Below are positions 6,397-14,106 of a DNA stretch of 16,735 bases, piece by piece. The position numbers and the translations under genes were made by a program. The first letter of the stretch is position 1; each line of letters starts with the position of its first letter. The stretch comes from Gammaproteobacteria bacterium (GTDB taxonomy: Bacteria; Pseudomonadota; Gammaproteobacteria; Pseudomonadales; Pseudohongiellaceae): the NCBI GenBank assembly GCA_003514305.1, contig DORE01000094.1:1-16735 (forward strand), read 5' to 3'. Below the pieces are notes generated by a model that saw nothing but the letters and a program-made list of their open reading frames with translations, did not search any database and was not told the origin of the DNA.

Positions 6397-7923
6397 ATGA
6401 CCAACCCGAGCTACTACTGGACATTTTTAGTTATCAACGCGTTAAGCAATCGGGCCGCTCTCTTTGGTCTATTCGTACTGCCGTGGATGCAAGCAACCGC
6501 AGGCACACAAGCAGACGCTGAAGAGAATATCGAAGGTTCGGTAATCAAGATTTACACCACCCAGGCCCAGCCTGATTACTTCACGCCATGGCGCTTACTC
6601 ACCCCCCGTCAATCGAGCGGTTCCGGCGCAGTAATCAGAGACAACAGGATATTGACCAATGCTCACGTTGTTGCGAATGCCAGCTATGTTCAGGCGCAAA
6701 AGCACAATGATCCCCAAAGATATCAAGCCAGGGTTATATTCATTTCACACGAGGCAGATCTCGCGCTAATCACCGTTGACGAACCCGGGTTTTTTAACGA
6801 TCTGAATGCGCTTACTATCGGGGAACTACCGAAGCCGCTGCAGGAAGTTTCTGTCTATGGCTATCCAATTGGCGGCAAAACCTTGAGCATCACCAAAGGC
6901 ATACTCTCTAGAGTTGAGCAGCAGGTGTATGCCCACGCAGGCGCTTATTTGCTGGCTGGCCAAATCGATGCAGCAATAAATCCAGGTAATAGCGGCGGAC
7001 CTGTGATCGTCGACAATAGTATTGTCGGTGTAGTAATGCAGGCAAATGCCGGCGGTAGAGCTGAAAACCTGGGCTACTTCGTCCCACCAGACATAGTCAA
7101 CCATGTCTTGAAGGACAGCCAAGATGGCACGCTTGATGGATTCCCCGACTTAGGCTTTCGCACACAGACCTTGGACAGCCCGTCAGCGAGAGCGGCTTAC
7201 GGCCTTGAGAAAAACGAGAACGGTGTATTGGTGATCAAAGTATTTGAGGATTCGCCGGCCGACGGTGTTATCCAAGAAAATGACGTCATCATGAGAATCG
7301 ATGAGTATGACATCGCTGATGACGGGACGATACAGATCACGCCAGACGTTCTTACAAATTACAAACACGCCATTGATATGCATCACTTGCAGGATCAGAT
7401 CGAGCTCACCTTTTCTCGAGACGGTGAGATCACTCAAACGTCGTTGAGCGCGATGCAAAGCAGGCCAAACTATAGCCTTGTTCGTGGCGAAAGATTTGAC
7501 GAAACGCCACAGTACTACATCTACGGTGGCATCCTATTTGTGCCGCTGAATATGAATTTGATTAAACGCTGGGGCAATGACTGGGGCAGAACTGCGCCCG
7601 TAAGTCTGCTTCAGGCTCGCAATGAGTGGGCATCTCCAACAAGACGGGAGTTGATAGTTGCTCTGCAAGTGCTCGCGGCAGACGTTAATCTCGGATACCA
7701 CGACTGGCGAAATTGGATTGTCGACTCAGTTAATGGGGAAGAAATCGTGGACTTCGATCACTTTGCCCAGAAATTGCGAGCAAATACCGAGGAAAATATC
7801 GTTTTCAAGAACAAAAACGGCTATCAGATGGTTATTAATCGTGAGGAAGCCATCGCGACAGAAAAGACCATTCTCGGCCAATATAGAATTCCTGCGGCCT
7901 ATTCTCAGGGCCTATTCGACTAA
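6397..7923 (+). CDS. Exported trypsin-like serine protease of the Deg/HtrA type
   Basis: A 508-residue protein from the ATG at 6397. The N-terminus has a hydrophobic stretch (about residues 8-33) ending near ATAG, fitting a Sec signal peptide. The chymotrypsin-fold domain shows the full triad: histidine 90 in TNAHVV, aspartate 121 in HEADLAL, and serine 199 in GNSGGP. A PDZ-like region follows at about 255-347, and a second C-terminal region at about 362-505 includes IYGGILFVPL. That last segment recalls the C-terminal PDZ domain of plant Deg9-type proteases rather than DegP or DegQ. The expected location is the periplasm, with roles in degrading damaged or misfolded proteins. The substrate is not evident. 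A TTG at 6388 would add three residues, but the ATG is preferred, with only a weak GAG upstream. It sits alone between metG and nth, where Pseudomonas carries rnf genes. Confidence 0.9.
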   Translation: MTNPSYYWTFLVINALSNRAALFGLFVLPWMQATAGTQADAEENIEGSVIKIYTTQAQPDYFTPWRLLTPRQSSGSGAVIRDNRILTNAHVVANASYVQAQKHNDPQRYQARVIFISHEADLALITVDEPGFFNDLNALTIGELPKPLQEVSVYGYPIGGKTLSITKGILSRVEQQVYAHAGAYLLAGQIDAAINPGNSGGPVIVDNSIVGVVMQANAGGRAENLGYFVPPDIVNHVLKDSQDGTLDGFPDLGFRTQTLDSPSARAAYGLEKNENGVLVIKVFEDSPADGVIQENDVIMRIDEYDIADDGTIQITPDVLTNYKHAIDMHHLQDQIELTFSRDGEITQTSLSAMQSRPNYSLVRGERFDETPQYYIYGGILFVPLNMNLIKRWGNDWGRTAPVSLLQARNEWASPTRRELIVALQVLAADVNLGYHDWRNWIVDSVNGEEIVDFDHFAQKLRANTEENIVFKNKNGYQMVINREEAIATEKTILGQYRIPAAYSQGLFD

Positions 7924-8054
7924 TTCACGCGGGAAAGCAAGAACCGTGGGCTTTTATCGGAAGAACATTACCATCGGACAACCAACAAATAGAACGTGTA
8001 AAAGCCAACGGACGTCTCAAAACGAACTGCGATTGAGCCAAAACAGCAGCGCCG

Positions 8055-8690
8055 ATGAACAAAACAAAAAGAGCCGAGATTTTTTCCCGGTGGCGCGAGG
8101 CGAACCCTGCGCCTACCACTGAACTGGCATATTCGAGCACTTTTGAGCTGCTGATCGCTGTTATCCTATCAGCGCAAGCCACAGATGTAAGCGTGAACAA
8201 AGCAACCGAGAAGCTCTTTCCGGCGGCAAACACGCCAGAAACCATTCACGCGCTAGGTTTGACAAAGCTAAAGGAATATATCAAAACCATCGGTCTCTTT
8301 AACAACAAAGCTGAGAACATTATCAAAACCTGTCGGATACTTATCGATCGATATCAATCTGAGGTCCCCGATTCTCGTGAGGCACTTGAAGAGCTGCCGG
8401 GAGTTGGAAGGAAGACTGCGAACGTCGTTCTCAACACTGCGTACAAACAGATCGCGATGGCGGTAGATACCCATATTTTCAGAGTGTCGAATCGCACCGG
8501 AATTGCTCCAGGCAAATCGGTACTGGAGGTTGAGAAACGGCTAGTGCGACTTGTCCCTGAGGAGTTCCTTTTAGATGCACACCATTGGCTTATCCTGCAT
8601 GGCAGATACACCTGTGTCGCGCGCAAGCCTCGCTGCGGTTCTTGTCTCATAGAGGATCTGTGTGAATCCAAACAGAAAACCGGACCATAG
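8055..8690 (+). CDS. nth: Endonuclease III (DNA glycosylase/AP lyase)
   Basis: A 211-residue protein that aligns position for position with Escherichia coli Nth. The helix-hairpin-helix LPGVGRKTA carries catalytic lysine 120, and VDTHIFR carries catalytic aspartate 138. The C-terminal 4Fe-4S cluster ligands are cysteines 187, 194, 197 and 203 in the standard C-x6-C-x2-C-x5-C spacing. The enzyme removes oxidised pyrimidines such as thymine glycol from DNA and cuts the backbone by beta-elimination in base-excision repair. It begins 131 bases after the protease stop and ends 27 bases before the convergent argG stop. In Pseudomonas nth closes the rnf operon, but no rnf gene is present here. Because the residue numbers match E. 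coli, the start at 8055 is very likely correct even though the upstream ribosome-binding site is weak. Confidence 0.97.
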   Translation: MNKTKRAEIFSRWREANPAPTTELAYSSTFELLIAVILSAQATDVSVNKATEKLFPAANTPETIHALGLTKLKEYIKTIGLFNNKAENIIKTCRILIDRYQSEVPDSREALEELPGVGRKTANVVLNTAYKQIAMAVDTHIFRVSNRTGIAPGKSVLEVEKRLVRLVPEEFLLDAHHWLILHGRYTCVARKPRCGSCLIEDLCESKQKTGP

Positions 8691-8717
8691 CGTAGAAAGC
8701 GAGCTCTCAGCCAGCAA

Positions 8718-9929
8718 TCACTTCCGGCCTTTCTGAGCCGCCAGCCTGAGTCTCAAAGCACTCAGCTTTATAAATCCAGCCGCGTCTGACTGTTCGTAAG
8801 CACCGACATCATCGCCAAAAGTTGCGACTTGCCCGTCAAAAAGTGAGTCTTCCGAACTTCTTCCAACAATAATCACATTGCCTTTAAAAAGTTTTAGCCT
8901 AACCAACCCGTTTACGTATTGTTGAGATCGATCGATAAGGGCCTGAAGTGCCTGCCTCTCCGGTGACCACCAATAACCGTTGTAAATCAAGCAAGCGTAC
9001 CGAGGCATTAATTCATCCTTAAGGTGGGCCAACTCACGGTCTAAGGTCAGAGATTCAATCGCGCGATGCGCCTTCAACATAACGGTTCCGCCCGGAGTTT
9101 CATAGCAGCCACGCGACTTCATACCTACGTATCGGTTCTCAACAATATCGGCTCGTCCAACCCCGTGTTCTCCTGCGAGACGGTTGAGTGTAGATAAAAC
9201 CTCGGCGGGAGAAAGCGCCGCGCCGTTTATAGCTACGATGTCTCCGCGCTGGTAAGTCAGGTCGATGTAGATTGGCTGGTCTGGTGCTTCTTCTGGAGCT
9301 GTGCTCCAGAGCCACATACTTTCCTCTGGCTCCGTCGCGGGATCCTCAATGAGATTGCCCTCATAGGAAATGTGAAGGAGGTTAGCATCCATTGAGTAAG
9401 GCGACTTACCGTCTATTTTCCTCTCAACCGGGATCGCATGCTTTTCGCAGAAAGCCATAAGCTTTTCTCGTGAATTAAGCTCCCATTCCCGCCACGGAGC
9501 GATAATCTGAATCTCGGGACTGAGAGCGTATGCGCCAAGTTCAAAGCGAACCTGATCATTGCCTTTGCCAGTCGCACCATGCGAAATCGCGTGGGCACCC
9601 GTTTCTCGGGCGATTTCAACGAGGCGCTTTGCTATTAATGGACGTGCGATCGAGGTGCCGAGTAGATACTCGCCCTCATAAACGGCGTTGGCTCGAAACA
9701 TAGGAAACACGAAATCAGTAACAAATTCTTCGCGAAGGTCTTCGATATGGGTCTCTGTTATACCCATCGCGATCGCCTTGGCCCGGGCAGCTTCGACCTC
9801 GTCGCCCTGACCAATATCAGCGGTGAATGTTACCACTTCACACTCATGGACTGTTTGAAGCCATTTGGCAATTACTGACGTATCTAACCCGCCCGAGTAG
9901 GCAAGAACAACTTTTTTGATGTTGGACAT
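8718..9929 (-). CDS. argG: Argininosuccinate synthase
   Basis: A 403-residue enzyme of the ~400-residue type I family, distinct from the longer form of E. coli. The N-type ATP pyrophosphatase loop is YSGGLDTS at residues 11-18, and the conserved GATGKGNDQVRFE lies at 118-130. It joins citrulline and aspartate with ATP to give argininosuccinate, the penultimate step of arginine synthesis, in the cytoplasm. The ATG at 9929 follows GGGGA by five bases and gives the family-typical start MSNIKKVVLAYSGG. An in-frame start 16 codons earlier is open but has no such site. The gene is convergent with nth, separated by 27 bases with no clear terminator, and divergent from pyrC across 278 bases. No recognisable ArgR box was found in that gap. 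Function is certain. Confidence 0.98.
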   Translation of the reverse strand: MSNIKKVVLAYSGGLDTSVIAKWLQTVHECEVVTFTADIGQGDEVEAARAKAIAMGITETHIEDLREEFVTDFVFPMFRANAVYEGEYLLGTSIARPLIAKRLVEIARETGAHAISHGATGKGNDQVRFELGAYALSPEIQIIAPWREWELNSREKLMAFCEKHAIPVERKIDGKSPYSMDANLLHISYEGNLIEDPATEPEESMWLWSTAPEEAPDQPIYIDLTYQRGDIVAINGAALSPAEVLSTLNRLAGEHGVGRADIVENRYVGMKSRGCYETPGGTVMLKAHRAIESLTLDRELAHLKDELMPRYACLIYNGYWWSPERQALQALIDRSQQYVNGLVRLKLFKGNVIIVGRSSEDSLFDGQVATFGDDVGAYEQSDAAGFIKLSALRLRLAAQKGRK

Positions 9930-10207
9930 TACATTCCCCAATATAAATGTTAACGGCGCCGACCTGCAAAAAGACACCAGTAAAGTTTGTGCTTGCGGCA
10001 GACGTCATTTATCGCGAAAGATCTTTATTTTAACATTGCTGCCAAGAATCTGGCGCCGCAGACTGACGATTTGATAGTCTTCCTGACACGGAACTCAGTT
10101 CAAAGGCCGATAAGACCAGTCTGGCAGAGCTTCGTTTAGCTTATGGAATTTTTTCGCTACAATAACGAAACTATTGGTAGCGCGTCGACGCGACAAACAG
10201 CTTTGGA
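9930..10207. promoter_or_regulatory. Divergent control region of argG and pyrC
   Basis: The region must contain both promoters. On the minus strand no convincing sigma-70 pair was found for argG: the best -10 match (TATATT) overlaps the ribosome-binding site. A perfect ten-base palindrome, AAAGATCTTT, lies at 10017-10026 about 90 bases upstream of argG. For pyrC, TACAAT at 10158-10163 is a good -10, but its -35 is weak. That -10 lies within a larger dyad listed separately. Confidence 0.45.
10155..10192 (+). promoter_or_regulatory. Dyad and perfect palindrome just before pyrC
   Basis: CGCTACAATA (10155-10164) pairs with TATT, a single bulged G, then GTAGCG (10172-10182) around a seven-base loop: ten base pairs with one bulge. 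The next bases form the perfect 12-base palindrome CGCGTCGACGCG (10181-10192). The candidate -10 hexamer TACAAT sits inside the left arm, so the dyad may act as an operator. If transcription begins farther upstream it would be an RNA hairpin 25 bases before the start codon. E. coli pyrC is known to be controlled by a leader hairpin, but the sequence here is not the same. Confidence 0.5.
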
Positions 10208-11257
10208 ATGGCCCAACAAAACTTCACCTTGATCAAGCCCGACGATTGGCATCTGCACCTGCGAGATGGCGACGCATTGCGAACGACGGTGCCTCACACA
10301 GCACGGTGCTTTGAGCGAGCTGTCATCATGCCCAATTTAAAACCACCGGTCGTCAAGGTGTCAGATGCTCTCGTTTATCGGGAGCGGATATTGCAGTCCG
10401 TGCCCGAGGGAGCCACCTTTAGCCCACTGATGACGCTTTACCTCACGGATAACTTGCCTGAGGATGAGCTAAGATTATTAGCTGACGAGCCTCATGTTGT
10501 CGCTGTCAAGTATTATCCTGCAGGCGCTACCACTAACTCGGATAGTGGTGTGACCTCGATAGAGAAGGTCATGCCGGCTTTAGAAATAATGGCTACTCTC
10601 GGCATCCCACTGCTAATGCATGGTGAGGTCACCGATCATGAGGTCGATATTTTCGATCGAGAAAAGCACTTCATTGATCAGATTCTCTGCCCTCTACGAG
10701 CGAATTTGCCAGAGCTAAAAATTGTGCTCGAGCATATAACCACGCGACAAGCAGTTGAGTTTGTCTCCGGCGAAAATGAGCAAGTTGGCGCAACCATTAC
10801 CGTGCATCATTTGCTTTTCAATCGAAATGACATGCTCGCCAGTGGGGTCAAGCCGCACTTTTATTGTTTGCCAATACTGAAGAGAGATATCCACCAGAGC
10901 GCACTTATCGACGCGGCAACAAGTGGCAACCCAAGTTTCTTCCTGGGTACCGATTCTGCTCCTCATGCGCTCGGCGACAAGGAAAGCGACTGCGGCTGCG
11001 CCGGAATCTACACAGCGCCGGCAGCCATAGAGCTTTATGCAGAAGTATTTGAGCAAGTCGGTGCTCTCGACAAACTCGAAAATTTCGCGAGCCAGTTTGG
11101 TCCACGCTTTTACGGTCTGGATACCAATACAGAGACTATTCAACTTACGCGAAGCGAATGGCGAATGCCCGCTCATTTTGAATTTGGAAACAGTACAGTG
11201 GTCCCGGTCCGAGCAGGAGAAAGGCTTTCTTGGCGCCTGCGGGGCGGAACTACTTAG
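10208..11257 (+). CDS. pyrC: Dihydroorotase, PyrC type
   Basis: A 349-residue enzyme of the short, homodimeric PyrC class. Zinc ligands and key residues fall one position before those of Escherichia coli PyrC: histidines 15 and 17 (HLHLRDG), the carbamylated lysine 101 (VKYYPAGATTNS), histidine 138 (HGE), histidine 176 (EHITT) and aspartate 249 (LGTDSAPH). It cyclises carbamoyl-aspartate to dihydroorotate, the third step of pyrimidine synthesis, in the cytoplasm. The ATG at 10208 has only GGA directly against it, not a spaced ribosome-binding site, so initiation may be weak or controlled. A strong dyad lies immediately upstream. rnt follows after six bases on the same strand, indicating a two-gene unit as in Pseudomonas. 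Function is certain. Confidence 0.98.
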   Translation: MAQQNFTLIKPDDWHLHLRDGDALRTTVPHTARCFERAVIMPNLKPPVVKVSDALVYRERILQSVPEGATFSPLMTLYLTDNLPEDELRLLADEPHVVAVKYYPAGATTNSDSGVTSIEKVMPALEIMATLGIPLLMHGEVTDHEVDIFDREKHFIDQILCPLRANLPELKIVLEHITTRQAVEFVSGENEQVGATITVHHLLFNRNDMLASGVKPHFYCLPILKRDIHQSALIDAATSGNPSFFLGTDSAPHALGDKESDCGCAGIYTAPAAIELYAEVFEQVGALDKLENFASQFGPRFYGLDTNTETIQLTRSEWRMPAHFEFGNSTVVPVRAGERLSWRLRGGTT

Positions 11258-11263
11258 AGTCCG

Positions 11264-11920
11264 ATGCGAGAACCCGATACAGGCAGCGAAACTCAAAATG
11301 CGCTTGCGGAGCGGTTTCGCACGTATATGCCAGTTGTCGTTGATATAGAAACTGGAGGTTTCAATTGTCAGACCGACGCCATATTGGAAATCGCAGCTGT
11401 GGTGTTGTCTATGAACGCACAGGGATATCTCGAAATCGAGCAGAGCCTATTCCACCGAGTCATACCTTTCGAAGGCGCTAATCTGGAAGAGGCAGCCCTC
11501 AAATTTACGGGAATCGACCCCTTTCACCCTTTGCGGATAGCTCGTTCAGAGAAAGATGTGTTTCAAACCCTGTTTAAGATGGTTAGGGACGCCATGAAAC
11601 CCAAGGAATGCAAACGAGCGATCCTGGTTGGCCACAACGCACATTTCGATCATGGATTTGTGCGCGCAGCGACCGCAAGACACAGTCTTAAGCGCGATCC
11701 GTTCCACCCATTTTCATGCTTCGACACCGCCACTCTAAGTGGTCTGGCCTTTGGACAAACGGTATTGTCTAGAGCGTGCAAAGTGGCAGGCATCGATTTC
11801 GATGAAGCAGAGGCCCACTCCGCAAGATACGATGCCGACCGAACTGCGCAGTTGTTCTGCACGATTGTAAATCGATGGAAAGATCTTGGAGGTTGGCCAC
11901 TAAGACAGAACAATAAGTAG
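11264..11920 (+). CDS. rnt: Ribonuclease T
   Basis: A 218-residue DEDDh exoribonuclease. The five catalytic residues are aspartate 27 and glutamate 29 (VVDIETGG), aspartate 129 (GHNAHFD), histidine 185 and aspartate 190 (HSARYD). Each sits four positions after its Escherichia coli counterpart. RNase T trims the 3' ends of tRNA and other stable RNAs, including tRNA CCA turnover and 5S and 23S maturation. It starts six bases after the pyrC stop, so translation is probably coupled to pyrC. A weak TTAGAG lies before the ATG. The following gene, grxD, is convergent, with a 63-base gap that shows no clear terminator. The pyrC-rnt pairing is conserved in Pseudomonas. The function is secure. Confidence 0.97.
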   Translation: MREPDTGSETQNALAERFRTYMPVVVDIETGGFNCQTDAILEIAAVVLSMNAQGYLEIEQSLFHRVIPFEGANLEEAALKFTGIDPFHPLRIARSEKDVFQTLFKMVRDAMKPKECKRAILVGHNAHFDHGFVRAATARHSLKRDPFHPFSCFDTATLSGLAFGQTVLSRACKVAGIDFDEAEAHSARYDADRTAQLFCTIVNRWKDLGGWPLRQNNK

Positions 11921-11983
11921 CTGCAGACTGGCGCCATAAGCAACTGACTACCACCCGATCCTCGCTAAGCCGATACCCTGGAA

Positions 11984-12325
11984 TCAATTCTGGGAGTCGC
12001 TTTCGGTCTCGTCGCTGCTCGCCTTATCAATCAGAGTTTGCAATTCACCTTGCTCGTACATTTCAGTGACGATGTCACAACCTCCTACCAACTCCCCGTT
12101 AACGAACAGCTGCGGGAACGTCGGCCAGTTAGACACTTTGGGGAGAGTCGCCCGTATCTCTGGATTACTCAGAATATCGACATACGCGAAGCGTTTACCG
12201 CAAGCCTTTAAAACCTGCGTCGTCTGTGCAGAAAAGCCACACATTGGTTGTTCAGGATTGCCTTTCATGTAGAGCAGAATGCTGTTCCCTTCTATTTGCT
12301 CTTGAATCGTTTCCTCTGTAGTCAT
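11984..12325 (-). CDS. grxD: Monothiol glutaredoxin, Grx4/GrxD type
   Basis: A 113-residue monothiol glutaredoxin with the CGFS active site at residues 29-32, preceded by YMKGNPEQPMCGFS and followed by WPTFPQLFVNGELVGG, both typical of the family. CGFS glutaredoxins bind a 2Fe-2S cluster between two subunits with glutathione and pass clusters to target proteins or BolA partners in the cytoplasm. A good ribosome-binding site, GAGG, precedes the ATG by six bases. The C-terminal tail is acidic and variable (SSDETESDS). Gene order near rnt agrees with Pseudomonas. There is no BolA gene adjacent. Function as an Fe-S carrier is well supported by family, and the specific client proteins cannot be read from sequence. 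Confidence 0.97.
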   Translation of the reverse strand: MTTEETIQEQIEGNSILLYMKGNPEQPMCGFSAQTTQVLKACGKRFAYVDILSNPEIRATLPKVSNWPTFPQLFVNGELVGGCDIVTEMYEQGELQTLIDKASSDETESDSQN

Positions 12326-12576
12326 TACTTACCTCAAATGGACATGCCGAATCGGCGATCGTTATTATAACTTAACTCGGTGTTCGCCTGCATTTGTCAC
12401 CGGCCGACTCCAGACTATCGCTCTGGCCGTCTAAACTATTGCGAATTTAAAAAGCCTTTGTTGAGGCCTTGAGCACATGCGGCCGTGCTACTGCTGGTCA
12501 ATTTTGCCCTGACACTATTGTTCAAGCGCTACGAGCCTGTCAGGCCAGCATCGCCCTTTTCGGAGCTTATTGCGTT

Positions 12577-14106
12577 TTAGCAGCCCCAGCCACCCCCACC
12601 AGGAGTTCTGATTTCCAGACGGTCGCCAGCGTTTACCATCAAAGAGCACTTGCCAGGAAGACTGCGACCGTTGAGTAGATTTTCTCCTTTAGCTCCGTCT
12701 TCCCCACCAGCTAATCCCCAGGGGGCGAACCTGCGGCGTTCAGTCAGCAGCGTTAACTGTGCCGGCTCAAAAAATTCATATTCTTTGATTACCCCATTGC
12801 CGCCACGAGTTTTACCCATACCGCCGCTGCCCCGCCTCTCTGCATATCGAGCCACACGCAGCGGATAGTTCATCTCAAGAACTTCAACCGGTGTATTAAG
12901 CGTGTTAGTCATGTGGCTTTGAGCGCAGTTGAGACCATTGGAACGCGGACCTGCTCCGAGTCCACCTGCAACAGTTTCATAGTAATCCCAGCGTTCCCCC
13001 GATTCAGGGTCAATTCGACCAAAAGCAATATTGTTCATAGTGCCTTGGCTGGCAGCAGGAATTTTTTCTGGCAAAGCTTGGGCTAGCGCTCCGAATATCA
13101 AATCTACAAGTCGCGTCGATGTTTCCACATTCCCTGCAGCAACTGCAGCAGGACGCTTGGCATTCAAGATAGATCCCGGTCTAGTTTTGATCTTCAATCT
13201 TTCAAACAAGCCCGAGCACGAAGGAGATTCGTCCGGCAACAAACAACGAAAACAATAATAAGTGGCAGCAGCAACAACTGACTCCGGACAATTAAGATTA
13301 CCTGGCACCATATTCGAGGACTTGGTGAAATCGAGACCCACCTCTTCTTCGTGTATCATTAACTCCAGAGATAGAGGTATCTCTGAGTTGAAAAAACCAT
13401 CATCATCCAAGAAATCTTTAAATCTGTAAACACCAGGGCGCAAAGAGAGGAGCAGTTTCTTCATGATTCGATCAGCGTACTCATCGAGCTCGCAAGCGCC
13501 AACAGCGTAAGACGCGTGACCCATTCTACCCACCAATTCGGATAATCGCTGGATACCAATCTGATTGGCTCCAACCTGAGCAGACAGATCCCCACTCAAA
13601 CCATCAGCAGGCATTTGAAGGAGATTCAGACACGATCGTTGCAGCTTTCCCGATGCCAACAATAAGGTCGGGGGGATTACAATTCCCTCCTCTTCAAGGC
13701 ACCGCGATACCGGCATTGAACCTGGCGTTTCACAGCCGATATTGGCATGATGTGCTCGATTGGCAACAAAACCGATTAAATCATCCGCCGCGAAGACTGG
13801 CGCGATTACCGTGACATCCGGCAAGTGGGTACCACCGAGATAAGGGTCATTGACCACAAGCATGTCCCCTGGGCGCCAGAATCTATCACTGACCAATTTG
13901 CACATGGCAAACGCCATACTCCCAAGATGAACGGGAATGTGCGCTGCCTGTCCGATCAACCGGCCATCTTTCCCAAACAACGCGCAGGAAAAATCGAGCC
14001 GGTCTTTGATATTAGGCGAAAAAGCAGCCCGTCTGAGCACAACACCCATCTCATCACAAATTGCGGTAATCCGACTGGCAAACAGCTTCAATTCAATGGC
14101 ATTCAC
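12577..14106 (-). CDS. Hydantoinase B/oxoprolinase family protein
   Basis: A 509-residue member of the HyuB family (N-methylhydantoinase B / 5-oxoprolinase beta-like). Conserved blocks are LRRAAFSPNIKDR near 24-36, the metal-site-like NDPYLGGTHLPD near 86-97, RAHHANIGC near 117-125, and a terminal GGGGWG. HyuB normally works with HyuA, an ATP-dependent partner, to open cyclic amides such as hydantoins or 5-oxoproline. No HyuA-like motif was found on either side. The start is a GTG with no clear ribosome-binding site. An in-frame stop lies five codons upstream, so a much longer N-terminus is excluded. The N-terminus aligns to the family start, so the protein seems complete. A 77-codon frame upstream overlaps this start by four bases but matches nothing. 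The substrate is unknown. The gene could be a solitary enzyme or remnant of a pair. Confidence 0.9.
   Translation of the reverse strand: MNAIELKLFASRITAICDEMGVVLRRAAFSPNIKDRLDFSCALFGKDGRLIGQAAHIPVHLGSMAFAMCKLVSDRFWRPGDMLVVNDPYLGGTHLPDVTVIAPVFAADDLIGFVANRAHHANIGCETPGSMPVSRCLEEEGIVIPPTLLLASGKLQRSCLNLLQMPADGLSGDLSAQVGANQIGIQRLSELVGRMGHASYAVGACELDEYADRIMKKLLLSLRPGVYRFKDFLDDDGFFNSEIPLSLELMIHEEEVGLDFTKSSNMVPGNLNCPESVVAAATYYCFRCLLPDESPSCSGLFERLKIKTRPGSILNAKRPAAVAAGNVETSTRLVDLIFGALAQALPEKIPAASQGTMNNIAFGRIDPESGERWDYYETVAGGLGAGPRSNGLNCAQSHMTNTLNTPVEVLEMNYPLRVARYAERRGSGGMGKTRGGNGVIKEYEFFEPAQLTLLTERRRFAPWGLAGGEDGAKGENLLNGRSLPGKCSLMVNAGDRLEIRTPGGGGWGC

Noticed and set aside
12326..12576. Small genes or terminators between grxD and the hyuB-like gene
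   Set aside because: Only a short plus-strand frame running into hyuB antisense and a five-base AGCAC/GTGCT stem without a T-tract were seen.
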